A stretch of DNA of 64,000 nt from the NCBI RefSeq assembly GCF_003207895.1, contig NZ_NKUB01000010.1:1-64000 (forward strand), read 5' to 3'. This document shows, piece by piece, positions 1 to 9,377 of this stretch (position 1 is the stretch's first letter; every line of letters starts with the position of its first letter). The translations under genes and the position numbers were made by a program. The DNA comes from Komagataeibacter swingsii (GTDB taxonomy: Bacteria > Pseudomonadota > Alphaproteobacteria > Acetobacterales > Acetobacteraceae). The notes under the pieces are model-generated. The model was given only the letters and a program-made list of their open reading frames with translations. It did not search any database and was not told the DNA's origin.

Positions 1-107
1 CCTGCCATGCCTGGAACCAGCTCGTCAATCAACCATGGCGCATCATGTCAATCGGACTGCGCAATTGGGCTCATGGGTTATAGCAATCAACGGTTGGTAT
101 CAGGCAC

Positions 108-1589
108 TTGAAAAATGATGAAACGGACCTGTCGTCGCTATCTGCCGGGATCGACAGCATCCCCCGACGGGTCCATACGGCGCGTACGGAGGATGACAGC
201 TTCGCCTACCGTCATCCCGTCCTGACACAGGTCGTGGTCGTGTCGGACGCCATGTCCGTGTGCCTTGCCATCATGGCATGTATTACGTGGCAACGTATCT
301 ATGATACGCCCGATGAACTGTCTGGCGCCCTTCTGCTGGCCAATATCATGGCGGCGGGGGCGTTTTTTCTGTTCCCCAGGAACATCCCGCTGCTGGATAT
401 TCCCGCCCTGACGCGGGTTTCGTGCCAGGTCCGCTACCTGCTGCCGCCTGTCGTCTTTGGCGAGGTCATCTTCTGCACTGTCCTGCTCACGTTGTCATGG
501 CCGCCTGGCGTCACGTTGCGCATGGGGGCGGAATGGCTGGCGTTCGTAATGATCGCTCTGCTGCTGGAACGGTGCGTGGGCACGTATGTCGTGCAGACGC
601 GCGCGGTCACCCATCGCCTGGCGCGCAAGGTGGCGATCATCGGTTCGGGCGGGGAGGCGGTGCAGATGGCCACCCGCATCAATACCCGCATGCAGCGCAT
701 GTTCCGCCTTGTCGGGATTTTTGACGATCAGGGCAGCAATGTTGACGGCACGATAGAACATCTGGTCGCGCATGCGCGGGAGGATGACATTGATGCGGTC
801 ATCATATGCCTTCCCCCCGGCGAGGGCGGGCAGCCGCATGTCATGGACATATTGTGGCGCCTGCGTGGTGTGCTGGCCGATGTATATGTCGTGCCGTCGC
901 TCATGACGGAGGACTGCCACGGCTGGCCGGTTGAACGTTTCGGCCCGTTTTCCCTGACCGTATTGCAGCGCCGTCCGTTAAGTGAATGGGACATGCTGGA
1001 AAAACGCGCCTTCGACCTGACCGCCAGCATGCTGCTGCTTGTGGCGCTGGCCCCCGTGCTGGCGCTTGTCGCACTGGCGATCAGGCTGGATTCCCGTGGT
1101 CCCGTGCTGTTTCGCCAGCCCCGGCAGGGCTTCAACAACCGTTACTTCAACGTATTCAAGTTCCGCTCTATGTACACGGACATGTCGGATCTGGAAGCCG
1201 CGCGCCAGACATCGCGCACTGACCCGCGCGTAACCCGTGTCGGCAAATGGATACGGCGGCTGAGCATCGATGAGCTGCCGCAGCTTTTCAATGTGCTGCG
1301 TGGCGAGATGTCACTGGTCGGCCCACGCCCCCATGCGCCGCAGACGCGCGCGGGCGGGCAACTGCTGCATGAGGCGATGGAGGAATATGTCGCCCGCCAT
1401 CGCGTGCAGCCCGGCATTACCGGCTGGGCGCAGATCAATGGATCAAGGGGCGAGCTGGTTACGCGTGATGACCTGCGCCGCCGCGTGGTGCTGGACCTGG
1501 AATACATACGCGCATGGTCGATCTGGCTGGATATCAAGATCATTTTCCTGACCATAAAACGTGAGATCTTCAGTCGGAATGCGTTCTGA
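108..1589 (+). CDS. Undecaprenyl-phosphate sugar-1-phosphate transferase (WcaJ/GumD type)
   Basis: Likely transfers a hexose-1-phosphate from a UDP-sugar to undecaprenyl phosphate, the priming step of exopolysaccharide repeat assembly at the inner membrane. The 493-residue protein has the full family layout: hydrophobic N-terminal helices (about residues 40-165), a Rossmann-like middle domain (KVAIIGSGGE, then DAVIICLPP) and a C-terminal bacterial sugar transferase domain beginning near residue 298 (KRAFDLTASMLLL) with FKFRSMYTDM, SIDELPQLFNVLRGEMSLVG and QPGITGWAQINGSRGE. The only reasonable start is a TTG at 108, because the next in-frame Met is residue 49. First gene of the first polysaccharide operon. 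The sugar is not readable from sequence; glucose is the usual GumD/AceA substrate. Confidence 0.93.
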   Translation: MKNDETDLSSLSAGIDSIPRRVHTARTEDDSFAYRHPVLTQVVVVSDAMSVCLAIMACITWQRIYDTPDELSGALLLANIMAAGAFFLFPRNIPLLDIPALTRVSCQVRYLLPPVVFGEVIFCTVLLTLSWPPGVTLRMGAEWLAFVMIALLLERCVGTYVVQTRAVTHRLARKVAIIGSGGEAVQMATRINTRMQRMFRLVGIFDDQGSNVDGTIEHLVAHAREDDIDAVIICLPPGEGGQPHVMDILWRLRGVLADVYVVPSLMTEDCHGWPVERFGPFSLTVLQRRPLSEWDMLEKRAFDLTASMLLLVALAPVLALVALAIRLDSRGPVLFRQPRQGFNNRYFNVFKFRSMYTDMSDLEAARQTSRTDPRVTRVGKWIRRLSIDELPQLFNVLRGEMSLVGPRPHAPQTRAGGQLLHEAMEEYVARHRVQPGITGWAQINGSRGELVTRDDLRRRVVLDLEYIRAWSIWLDIKIIFLTIKREIFSRNAF

Positions 1590-1624
1590 ATTCTTCAATT
1601 TCCTGACATGAATGGTGTATTCAC

Positions 1625-2440
1625 ATGAACGCAGATACGCAAATTACAGTCAAAAGTCCGGTTGTCGATGTCATGAACCTGCCGTTGCATGACATATCGC
1701 GGGCGGATATTGCCCGGCGCGTCGTGAATGCGGTCCGGACGGGACAGAAGATGACAGTCGTCAACGCCAACGCCCATATGGCGGTGGTCTCGCAGAAACA
1801 GCCATGGCTGCGCACGCTGTTCCGGCGCGCTGACATTGCATTCTGTGACGGGGCGGGCGTGCAGCTTGCGGGCATTGTGCTTACGGGGCGGCACCTGCCG
1901 CGCACCACGCCGCCGGAATGGATCGGGCCGGTCCTGTCGCATCTGGGGCGGGACGCATCGGTGTTCTGGATCGGGGGCAGGCCGGACGTGGTGGACAGGG
2001 CGGCGAAAGCCTTTTCCGACAGGTATGGCGTGCGCACGGTGGGCACGCAGCATGGCTTCTTCGACCCGACCCCCGGATCGCGTGAGTCCACGCTGCTGCT
2101 GGAACGCCTGCGCACGACGCGGCCAGACATCATCCTGCTGACCATGGGCATGCCACGCCAGGAACGCTGGCTGTATGACAACATGGACCACCTTTCCAGC
2201 GGTGTCATCATTACGGCGGGCGCGCTGGTTGACCATGCGGCCGGACGTGTGCACCGCCCGCCCCGATGGGTCGCGAACATGGGGCTGGAATGGCTTGTGC
2301 GGCTGGTGCGCGAACCGCGCAGGCTGTGGCGGCGTTACCTGCTGGGACTGCCTGTATTCGGGTTTCATGTCCTCGTTTATTTGCGGCGCAGGCTTTTCGA
2401 TCGGCCCTCGTCGTCCATTTCGCGGAAACTTGCCGGATAA
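1625..2440 (+). CDS. WecG/TagA/CpsF-family glycosyltransferase
   Basis: Family GT26 enzymes add a sugar (ManNAcA, ManNAc or GlcA) to a lipid-linked intermediate on the cytoplasmic face; GumM of xanthan synthesis is a member. The protein has 271 residues. Visible hallmarks are an N-terminal VNANAHMAVV followed by RADIAFCDGAGVQLAG, a central DIILLTMGMPRQERWL and the C-terminal RPPRWVANMGLEWLVRLVREPRRLWRRY. It follows the priming transferase by 35 bases, so it most likely extends that lipid-linked sugar. A second, divergent member occurs at 19907. Confidence 0.92.
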   Translation: MNADTQITVKSPVVDVMNLPLHDISRADIARRVVNAVRTGQKMTVVNANAHMAVVSQKQPWLRTLFRRADIAFCDGAGVQLAGIVLTGRHLPRTTPPEWIGPVLSHLGRDASVFWIGGRPDVVDRAAKAFSDRYGVRTVGTQHGFFDPTPGSRESTLLLERLRTTRPDIILLTMGMPRQERWLYDNMDHLSSGVIITAGALVDHAAGRVHRPPRWVANMGLEWLVRLVREPRRLWRRYLLGLPVFGFHVLVYLRRRLFDRPSSSISRKLAG

Positions 2441-2445
2441 ACAGC

Positions 2446-4656
2446 ATGAATTACGTTTCCATACACGGGCGGGCCACTTCAATGTCATGGACAGCGCACG
2501 ATGTGGGCCTTGTCATCCGTCAGACAGTACGGGCGTTCCTGCGGCACAGGATGCTGTTTGCGCTGACCGTGCTGGGGGTAGCGGTCACGGGCGGGGCGGT
2601 CATGCTTACGCTCAAGCCGCGTTATACCGCGACCACGACCGTCGTGGTGTCGGGACGCGCGCAGCAGGACCCGCTGGCCCCCAACGGGCAGCAGCAGAAC
2701 CTGGCCCCGCCGGATGATGAGCTGGTGTCGACCGAAGCTGCGATGATCCATTCGCGTGATGTCGCCGCCGCCGTCCTGGCGGAACTGCCGCCACCGGCCG
2801 CCCCGCCCCATGTGGGCGTGCGCGACCGGCTGTGCCACATGGGGCTGGGGGTGCTGTGCCATGCCAGCGCGCCGGTTGACCCGCAGGTGCAGCGCGAGCA
2901 TGAGGAAGACGCCTTCCTCAATAACCTGACCATAACACCGGAACCCCGCACGCAGATCCTTGATATCAACGTGGTTGATGGCGATGCCCAGCGCGCGGCG
3001 GCCCTGGCCAATGCCGTGGTCACGAATTACCAGCGCATTGCGCTGGCGCGGCAGACGGCGGATATCAATCATGTGGCGACATGGCTGGACAACCGTACGG
3101 CCGCCCTGCGGCAGCGCTGGCTGGATGCGGTGCAGAAGGCCAATGCCTTCGATAACGCCCACGGCCTGACCAACACCACCGAAGGCAGCACCAGCACGCC
3201 GCTTATCGAACGCCAGATTGCCGATACCTCCGCCAACCTCAGCCAGGCGGAAGGGCGGCTGGCGGCGGCGCAGGCCCGTGCCGACGCGCTGCGTGACGCG
3301 GCGGCGCGCGGGGACGCGCGTGCCGCGGTCGCCCTGTCACAGGAACCCATTCTGGTGGCGACCGCCAATGCGCTCATGCAGTTGCAGAGCACGCGGCAGG
3401 AGGAAGCGGCGACCTATGGCCCGCAGCACCCGCGCCTGCGCGCGCTGGACCAGCAGATCGCGACAACCCGCGCCAGCCTGGAGGCCGAAACGCAGGCCGC
3501 CCTGAGCACAATCCGCGAAGACCAGATTTCCGCCCGCGCCGAAGTCCAGCGCCTGAATGAAAACCTGGACCTGCTGCGCCAGAAGGCAGGCGGGCAGAGT
3601 GCCCCGCAGGCGGAATACCGCACGCTGGACCAGGAAGCGCAGAGCGCGCGCACCGTGTACGAGACCTTTCTGGAGCACGCCAAGGAAGTCGTGGACCGCG
3701 CCGCCCTGCTGCAGCCGCCCATCGCCGTCGTCTCCCACGCCTCCGCGCCCGACGTGCCCAGCTTCCCCAACCGCAAGAAAATCGGCCTGGGGCTGATGGC
3801 CGTGGCGCTGGCGGCCGGGGCGGGGGCGGTCCTGCTGCGGGATTATTTTGCCGCCGGCTTTACCGAAATCGAACGCCTCCGCGCCGCCGTTCCGCTGCCG
3901 CTGCTGGCGGTTGTGCCCAAGGTGGGCGGCCGGACGGAACAGGCCGTGCGGCGGCATGTGATCGACCACCCGTATTCGCGCGCGACCGAGGCGGTGCGCA
4001 GCCTTGTCATGCAGTTGTCCATGCGGGTGCATGAAGGCGGGCAGCCGATGTGCCTGGCCATTACGTCGGCCGGGCCGGAGGAAGGCAAGAGCACGCTGGC
4101 GTTGTGGATGGCGACCGTGGCGCGCCGGGGCGGGCAGAAGGTGCTGGTGATCGATGCCGACCACCGGCGGGGCATGCTGGACCATTATCTGGCCGATGCC
4201 ACGACGGGCCTGCCCTCGCTGGGCGTGAGCGACCTGGTGACGACGGGCGTGCCGGTGGCCGATATCATCCGCACGGACCCTGATACCGGGTTTGACTACA
4301 TTCCCGCGGGCCGCACGATGCAGCATGCCTTCAGCCCCGTTGAAATCCGTCGTCTGCGCGCGATCCTGACGGAACTGAAGCGGTCATATGAACTGATCAT
4401 CATCGACTGCCCGCCGCTGCTGGGACTGAGTGATGCGCTGGTACACGCCAACATGGCCGATCAGGTTATTTTTGTCTGCCGCTGGAAAAGCACCGCCCAG
4501 CGCGCCGTCATGGCCTGCCTGGAACGGCTGGAGGGATATGGCGCGCCGGTGGCGGGGGTAGTGGCCACCATGGTGGAAGACAACGCCATGGACGTGATGG
4601 GCTACAGCTACGGCAACCGGGACATCAAGATCCTGAGCCGTTTTGACGAGAAATGA
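2446..4656 (+). CDS. Wzc/GumC-type polysaccharide copolymerase with fused BY-kinase domain
   Basis: Inner-membrane copolymerase that sets chain length and couples polymerisation to export through the Wza-type protein. From ATG 2446 it has about 736 residues: a Wzz-like N-terminal part with TM1 (about residues 33-57), a long periplasmic coiled-coil rich in Gln/Ala, TM2 just after FPNRKKIGLG, and a C-terminal bacterial tyrosine kinase domain. Walker A (SAGPEEGKST, about residue 540), Walker A' (VLVIDADHRRG, about 565) and Walker B (LIIIDCPPLLG, about 650) all look intact. The C-terminal tail has few tyrosines (GYSYGN) rather than a clear Y-rich cluster. An in-frame open stretch reaches back to 2266 but overlaps the preceding gene; ATG 2446 lies 5 bases after its stop. 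ATG 2482 is an alternative. Confidence 0.9.
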   Translation: MNYVSIHGRATSMSWTAHDVGLVIRQTVRAFLRHRMLFALTVLGVAVTGGAVMLTLKPRYTATTTVVVSGRAQQDPLAPNGQQQNLAPPDDELVSTEAAMIHSRDVAAAVLAELPPPAAPPHVGVRDRLCHMGLGVLCHASAPVDPQVQREHEEDAFLNNLTITPEPRTQILDINVVDGDAQRAAALANAVVTNYQRIALARQTADINHVATWLDNRTAALRQRWLDAVQKANAFDNAHGLTNTTEGSTSTPLIERQIADTSANLSQAEGRLAAAQARADALRDAAARGDARAAVALSQEPILVATANALMQLQSTRQEEAATYGPQHPRLRALDQQIATTRASLEAETQAALSTIREDQISARAEVQRLNENLDLLRQKAGGQSAPQAEYRTLDQEAQSARTVYETFLEHAKEVVDRAALLQPPIAVVSHASAPDVPSFPNRKKIGLGLMAVALAAGAGAVLLRDYFAAGFTEIERLRAAVPLPLLAVVPKVGGRTEQAVRRHVIDHPYSRATEAVRSLVMQLSMRVHEGGQPMCLAITSAGPEEGKSTLALWMATVARRGGQKVLVIDADHRRGMLDHYLADATTGLPSLGVSDLVTTGVPVADIIRTDPDTGFDYIPAGRTMQHAFSPVEIRRLRAILTELKRSYELIIIDCPPLLGLSDALVHANMADQVIFVCRWKSTAQRAVMACLERLEGYGAPVAGVVATMVEDNAMDVMGYSYGNRDIKILSRFDEK

Positions 4657-5828
4657 GAAGCAGGGGGGACGAAATATTGAAAGTTCTGCATATCTGTCGC
4701 CAGTTCAGCCCCTCTGTCGGCGGGCTGGAGGATTCACTGCTCAACCTTGCCCGCAGCCAGAGACAGGACAGGGGCATTGATGCGCAGGTCCTGACGCTCG
4801 ACAGTGTATTCGGGCGTCCGGGCCGGCTTGCGCATCGTGACATGGTCGATGGCATACCGGTCATCCGCATCCCGTGGCGGGGGTCGAGCCGTTATCCGCT
4901 GGCGCCACAGGTGCTACGGCATATCGGGGCGTTCGACCTGCTGCATGTCCATGCGATCGATTTCTTCTTCGATTTCCTGGCATGGACATGGCCGTTCCAC
5001 CGCAAGACCATGATCGCGTCCACCCATGGCGGCTTTTTCCATACCGGCGCGTTGCGGCGGATCAAGGAAATATGGTTCCGCACCATCACGCCGGTATCCG
5101 TGCGGGCGTACAAACGTATTGTCGCGTGCAGCTACAGCGATGCCGACCTGTTCTGCACGGTGGCCGCGGGGCGGTTGGTGACGATTGAAAACGGCATCAA
5201 CCAGGCGCGCTTCCGTGACGCGGCATCCCGCAAGCCGGGGCGCACCATCCTGGCCTTCGGGCGCTTTGCCGTGCACAAGCGGCTCAGGCTGCTGTTCCAG
5301 CTTGTCGCCCTGCTGCGGCGCGAAAACCCGGGGTGGAGGCTGATCGTGGCAGGGCAGGATTCCAACCTGACGGTGGCTGACCTGCGGCAGCAGGCGCAGG
5401 CATGCGGCATTACGGACGCCCTGCGTATCGTATCCGGCCCGTCGGACGCCGCCCTGCGCGACCTGATGGGGGAGGCAGGCTTCTTTGGCTGCCTGTCCGC
5501 GCATGAGGGCTTTGGCCTTGCGGCGGTGGAGGCGATGTCCGCGGGACTGGTCCCCATCCTGAGCAACATCACCCCCTTTGCCCGGCTCATGCAGCAGGGG
5601 GCGGCAGGCGTCATGGTCGATCCCGACAACCTTGCCCCCGCCGCGCGGGAGGTGGAGGCGCTGGCCGCATCCCTGCCCGATACGGCGGATGCATTGCGGG
5701 CGCGGAATATGGAAGTGGCCAGTCATTACGACTGGAACAGTGTCGCGCAGGACTATGTGCGCCTCTATCAACAGGTTCTGGGTCAGGCGGGGTCTCGACC
5801 CGTCATGGCGGCGGCAGGGGCGGAGTGA
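4653..5828 (+). CDS. GT4-family glycosyltransferase
   Basis: Retaining GT-B glycosyltransferase of about 391 residues that probably adds one sugar of the repeat unit in the cytoplasm. The N-terminal HICRQFSPSVGGLEDSLLNLA loop is typical of GT4, followed by ENGINQARF and FGRFAVHKRLRLL. The C-terminal nucleotide-sugar site reads HEGFGLAAVEAMSAGLVPI, the E-x7-E pattern. ATG 4653 overlaps the previous stop (ATGA), suggesting translational coupling. An in-frame TTG at 4677 sits just after a GGGGGG stretch and could be the true start. Donor and acceptor cannot be read from sequence. Confidence 0.9.
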   Translation: MRSRGDEILKVLHICRQFSPSVGGLEDSLLNLARSQRQDRGIDAQVLTLDSVFGRPGRLAHRDMVDGIPVIRIPWRGSSRYPLAPQVLRHIGAFDLLHVHAIDFFFDFLAWTWPFHRKTMIASTHGGFFHTGALRRIKEIWFRTITPVSVRAYKRIVACSYSDADLFCTVAAGRLVTIENGINQARFRDAASRKPGRTILAFGRFAVHKRLRLLFQLVALLRRENPGWRLIVAGQDSNLTVADLRQQAQACGITDALRIVSGPSDAALRDLMGEAGFFGCLSAHEGFGLAAVEAMSAGLVPILSNITPFARLMQQGAAGVMVDPDNLAPAAREVEALAASLPDTADALRARNMEVASHYDWNSVAQDYVRLYQQVLGQAGSRPVMAAAGAE

Positions 5829-7306
5829 TGGCGCAAAGCAAATTTTCCACCAATTTCCTGTTCAACGTATTCGGTTCCATTTTCCCGATTGTCGTCTCGC
5901 TGGGCACCGTGCCGTTCTACCTCCAGCTCATTGGCACGGACCGTTACGGCATTGTTGCGATTTCGTGGATTCTTCTGGGGTACCTGGGGTTTCTGGACTT
6001 CGGGCTGTCACGCGCATCGGCCAATGCGCTGGCGCAGCTGGGGCACGCCACGGCGCGCGAGCGTTCGCCCGTGCTGATGACGGCGTTCTACAGCAACCTT
6101 GCCCTGGGTGCGCTGGGGGGGCTGATCCTGTATCCGATCGGGGATATGGTGCTGCTGCATTTCGTGCGCATCCCGCCCGACCTGCTGGCGGAAACGCGCC
6201 ATGCCTATCCGTGGATGGCGGTCATGCTGCCGCTGGGCATGGTCAATGGCGTGGCGACGGGGGCGCTGGAATCGCGCGAACGATTCCTGCTGTCCAACAT
6301 GCTCAATTCCAGCACCACCATGGCGGGTCAGATCATTCCGCTGATCTGCATCCATTTTTTCGGTCCACAACTTACGGTTGTCCTTCCGTCCATCGTGCTG
6401 TCGCGGCTGGCCATGATCGGGCTGGCCTATTGCGTGGTCATGGTGCTGGAATGGCCGATCCGCCCGATGGATTTTGACGTAAAATGGCTCAAGCGCCTGC
6501 TGGGCTACGGGTCGTGGGTCAGTATTTCCAGCCTGATCAACCCGCTGCTGGATACGTCCAACCAGCTTATCATCGGTGCGACGCTGGGGGTGACGTCGGT
6601 GGGGCAGTACACCGTGCCGATGAACCTTGCCATGCGCTCGCAGGTCGTGGCGACGGCGCTGGCGCGCACGCTGTTCCCGCGCCTGTCGCGCGCCGGCAGG
6701 GGGGAGGCGGTCGACCTGACCCGGCGGGCCACCGCGTCGCTGACCTACGGGTTCGGCATGATCTGCGCGCCGGGCATCCTGTTTTCGGGGGCGTTCCTGC
6801 ATATGTGGGTTGGCGGCAGCTTTGCCGAAGTCTCGCGCCCCGTGGCTGAAATCCTGATGTTCGGGGCCTGGACCAACGGCATTGCCTTCCTGCCGTATGG
6901 ATTGCTGCAGGGGCAGGGACGGCCCCATATCACGGCCAAGGTCTCGATGGTGGAGATCCTGCCCTTCTTCTGTGTGTTGTGGGTCATGATAAAATGGTGG
7001 GGCCTGCCGGGGGCGGCAGCGGCCTGGACGCTGCGGGTCACGATTAATTTAGTTGCTCTTTACCTGTTGTCAGATTGCCTGTCACGGCAGACTTGGCGGC
7101 TTGTGCCGGGAATGTTGATAATGACAGGAGCGCTGATTGTGAGTCTGTTGATTCCCATGAATCTGGTAGCTTCCGCATGCGCCGCCGCCATGGCGGGGCT
7201 GGCGATGGCTATTGCCGCATACCGGCTGGACCCGGGACTGCGTGACATGGCGCACCGGTGTGTTCAGCGCGCGGGGGGCAATCCCCGTCTTACGATTACA
7301 GGTTAG
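5828..7306 (+). CDS. Wzx-like oligosaccharide flippase
   Basis: Polytopic membrane protein of about 492 residues, largely hydrophobic throughout, of the polysaccharide-flippase (PST/MOP) type. It would move the undecaprenyl-diphosphate repeat unit to the periplasmic face. The N-terminus (FSTNFLFNVFGSIFPIVVSL) and the YGIVAISWILLGYLGFLDFGLS segment fit the family. An in-frame GTG at 5825 precedes ATG 5828, which overlaps the upstream stop by one base. No Wzy polymerase lies in this first operon; the only one in the window is at 25838-27256. Confidence 0.9.
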   Translation: MAQSKFSTNFLFNVFGSIFPIVVSLGTVPFYLQLIGTDRYGIVAISWILLGYLGFLDFGLSRASANALAQLGHATARERSPVLMTAFYSNLALGALGGLILYPIGDMVLLHFVRIPPDLLAETRHAYPWMAVMLPLGMVNGVATGALESRERFLLSNMLNSSTTMAGQIIPLICIHFFGPQLTVVLPSIVLSRLAMIGLAYCVVMVLEWPIRPMDFDVKWLKRLLGYGSWVSISSLINPLLDTSNQLIIGATLGVTSVGQYTVPMNLAMRSQVVATALARTLFPRLSRAGRGEAVDLTRRATASLTYGFGMICAPGILFSGAFLHMWVGGSFAEVSRPVAEILMFGAWTNGIAFLPYGLLQGQGRPHITAKVSMVEILPFFCVLWVMIKWWGLPGAAAAWTLRVTINLVALYLLSDCLSRQTWRLVPGMLIMTGALIVSLLIPMNLVASACAAAMAGLAMAIAAYRLDPGLRDMAHRCVQRAGGNPRLTITG

Positions 7307-7314
7307 GGTAAGGT

Positions 7315-8691
7315 ATGAAGGTAGGGCGGTTGCAGGACAGCGCCAGTGTGTGGCGCTGCCTGTCGCGGGGACCGGTCGGGATGGTGATGCTGGGGATCGG
7401 GCTGCATGCGCACAGCGCGCATGCGCAGTTGATCCAGCAGCTTTTCCCGGCTGACATTCCCGGCTATTCGACGGACATGACCGGGTCGGTCGTGACCCGG
7501 CAGATGATGGGCCAGCAGACGGATGGCATTGGCCTGGGCAGTTGGCTGCTACGGCCCAGCGCGTCGGAAAATGTGGGCTACAATTCCAATACGCTGGGTA
7601 TCCCGGGGTCGGGCAGCCCCGTGGTGCAGACCTCGGCCAATGTCAGCCTCAATTCACGCTGGCGGCGCCACGCGCTGGGGGCATCGGTGGGAATGGACGA
7701 CCATCGTTACCCGACGCAGTCGATCGCCAGTTACACCAACTGGCACGGCAGTATCGGCGGGACGCTCAACCTGGGCCACGATACGCTCAGCATGGCCTAT
7801 TCCCATTACCAGTACCACCTGTCCGCGACCAACCTGGGCGTGTATGGCGTGGTCTATCCCGTGCCTTACCAGGTCAATGACGGGCGGCTGACCTATACCA
7901 AGATGTTCGGCCGTTTCAGCCTGATCCCGGCATTCGATTATCAGGATTTTTCCTTCGGGACGGCGCCGGGGCCGATTTCAATTGATTACGGCACCATCAG
8001 CCACAAGACCGAGACCGGGTCCCTGACCTCGCGCTACGAATTCTCGCGCGGGAATGCGGCCGTCATCGTTTTCCGTGGCTCCGCGGCACAGTATGATTCC
8101 GCGCCGGAGGCATCGGTCAACAACTATGCCGATGGGGCGGGCTTCGGTGGCGTGGATTTCCGCAGCGGGCAGGTGTGGCAGTACCGCCTGCTGGTTGGCG
8201 GGGAAACGCGCAGCTTCAGCAGCGGTCGCAGCCCTTCCGTCACGACGCCTACGTTCGAGGTCAATGTGACATGGATGCCGCGCCGCATCGACACCGTCAA
8301 CCTGACGGCGGCGCGCCACCTGAGCGACCCTGAAACGCCCTTTGCCCGCAATCAGGTCGTAACCGATGTGCGGCTGCAATGGGATCATGAACTGCGGCAT
8401 AACGTGTTCCTGCGCGCCTATGCCGAATATGGGGAAAGCGCGTCGCAGTCCAGCATGACGGTTGTCACGGGTACCGCCACGTCCGGCCTGGAGGGAAGCC
8501 GCCTGCAGAAACAGATCCACTTTGGCGGGTCGGTTTTCTGGAACATCGACCGTCACGTAAGGGCGTCCCTTACCTACAACTATGTCAATAACGCCACATC
8601 GGGCGGGAACGTGAATTATTTGAACATCCCGGGGCGTCTTTCAACGTTTACGAGCAATACGATACTGTTGGGCTTTTCCTTCTCTGGCTGA
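7315..8691 (+). CDS. Outer-membrane beta-barrel protein of the exopolysaccharide operon
   Basis: Secreted protein of 458 residues with a signal peptide (hydrophobic GMVMLGIGLHAHS, probable cleavage after AHSAHA before QLIQQ). The mature part is rich in alternating polar/aromatic residues and short repeated strands and ends in an aromatic-hydrophobic strand (NTILLGFSFSG), as in outer-membrane barrels. It lies between the flippase and the Wza-type exporter, so an export or outer-membrane assembly role is likely. Barrel proteins are common in acetic acid bacterial polysaccharide clusters; no enzymatic motif is visible. Confidence 0.75.
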   Translation: MKVGRLQDSASVWRCLSRGPVGMVMLGIGLHAHSAHAQLIQQLFPADIPGYSTDMTGSVVTRQMMGQQTDGIGLGSWLLRPSASENVGYNSNTLGIPGSGSPVVQTSANVSLNSRWRRHALGASVGMDDHRYPTQSIASYTNWHGSIGGTLNLGHDTLSMAYSHYQYHLSATNLGVYGVVYPVPYQVNDGRLTYTKMFGRFSLIPAFDYQDFSFGTAPGPISIDYGTISHKTETGSLTSRYEFSRGNAAVIVFRGSAAQYDSAPEASVNNYADGAGFGGVDFRSGQVWQYRLLVGGETRSFSSGRSPSVTTPTFEVNVTWMPRRIDTVNLTAARHLSDPETPFARNQVVTDVRLQWDHELRHNVFLRAYAEYGESASQSSMTVVTGTATSGLEGSRLQKQIHFGGSVFWNIDRHVRASLTYNYVNNATSGGNVNYLNIPGRLSTFTSNTILLGFSFSG

Positions 8692-8752
8692 TGGCGGCTG
8701 GCCGCGCGGGCGGATACGGAGGAAAACCACATTGAATGATTTGGGAGTGACC

Positions 8753-9343
8753 ATGTTTGCAATGATACGGAACACGTGTCGGCCCATGATGATGCAGGCA
8801 GCCGGTGTCACGGCCCTGCTTGCCCTGAGCTGCTGCGCCTCGGCGCGGGAGCAGTCCTTTGAAGCGGTCGATACCCGGGCCTACCATCTTGGCCCGGGCG
8901 ATCAGGTGCGCGTCATTACCTATAACGACCCGCAGTTGAGCAACACGTTTACCGTAAGTGACAATGGTAATATCGATTTCCCGTTGCTGGGCACGGTCCG
9001 TGCGGCGGGTTTTGAGCCACGTGACCTGGCCCGGCATATTTCCACCAGCCTTGAAAGCAAGGGTATCCTGACCCAGCCCAGCGTATCGGTGGAGGTCGCG
9101 CAGTACAGGCCGATCTATATCCTGGGCGAGGTCAACCATCCCGGCCAGTATCCCTACCAGCCGGGCATGACCATGCTGACCGCTGTCGCACTGGCGGGTG
9201 GCTTTACCTATCGCGCCGTGACCAGCCATGCGACCGATGTGCGGCATGAAGACCTCAATACCCCCGCGCATGAGGGGCGCATATCCCGTGCGACCGCCCT
9301 GCTGCCGGGTGATGTGGTGACGATTGACGAGCGGTTTTTCTGA
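8753..9343 (+). CDS. Wza/GumB-type polysaccharide export protein
   Basis: Periplasmic/outer-membrane export component of about 196 residues. After a signal sequence (AAGVTALLALSCCASA) comes the Poly_export domain (YHLGPGDQVRVITYNDPQLSNTF, SDNGNIDFPLLGTVRAAGFEP) and one SLBB domain (RPIYILGEVNHPGQYPYQPGMT, VALAGGFTYRA). The size matches GumB rather than the longer E. coli Wza. ATG 8753 has GGGAG five bases upstream; a TTG at 8732 behind GGAGG is an alternative start. The cognate copolymerase is probably the one at 2446. Confidence 0.92.
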   Translation: MFAMIRNTCRPMMMQAAGVTALLALSCCASAREQSFEAVDTRAYHLGPGDQVRVITYNDPQLSNTFTVSDNGNIDFPLLGTVRAAGFEPRDLARHISTSLESKGILTQPSVSVEVAQYRPIYILGEVNHPGQYPYQPGMTMLTAVALAGGFTYRAVTSHATDVRHEDLNTPAHEGRISRATALLPGDVVTIDERFF

Positions 9344-9377
9344 AACCTGACAAGACAGATGCATCCAGGGGGATAAC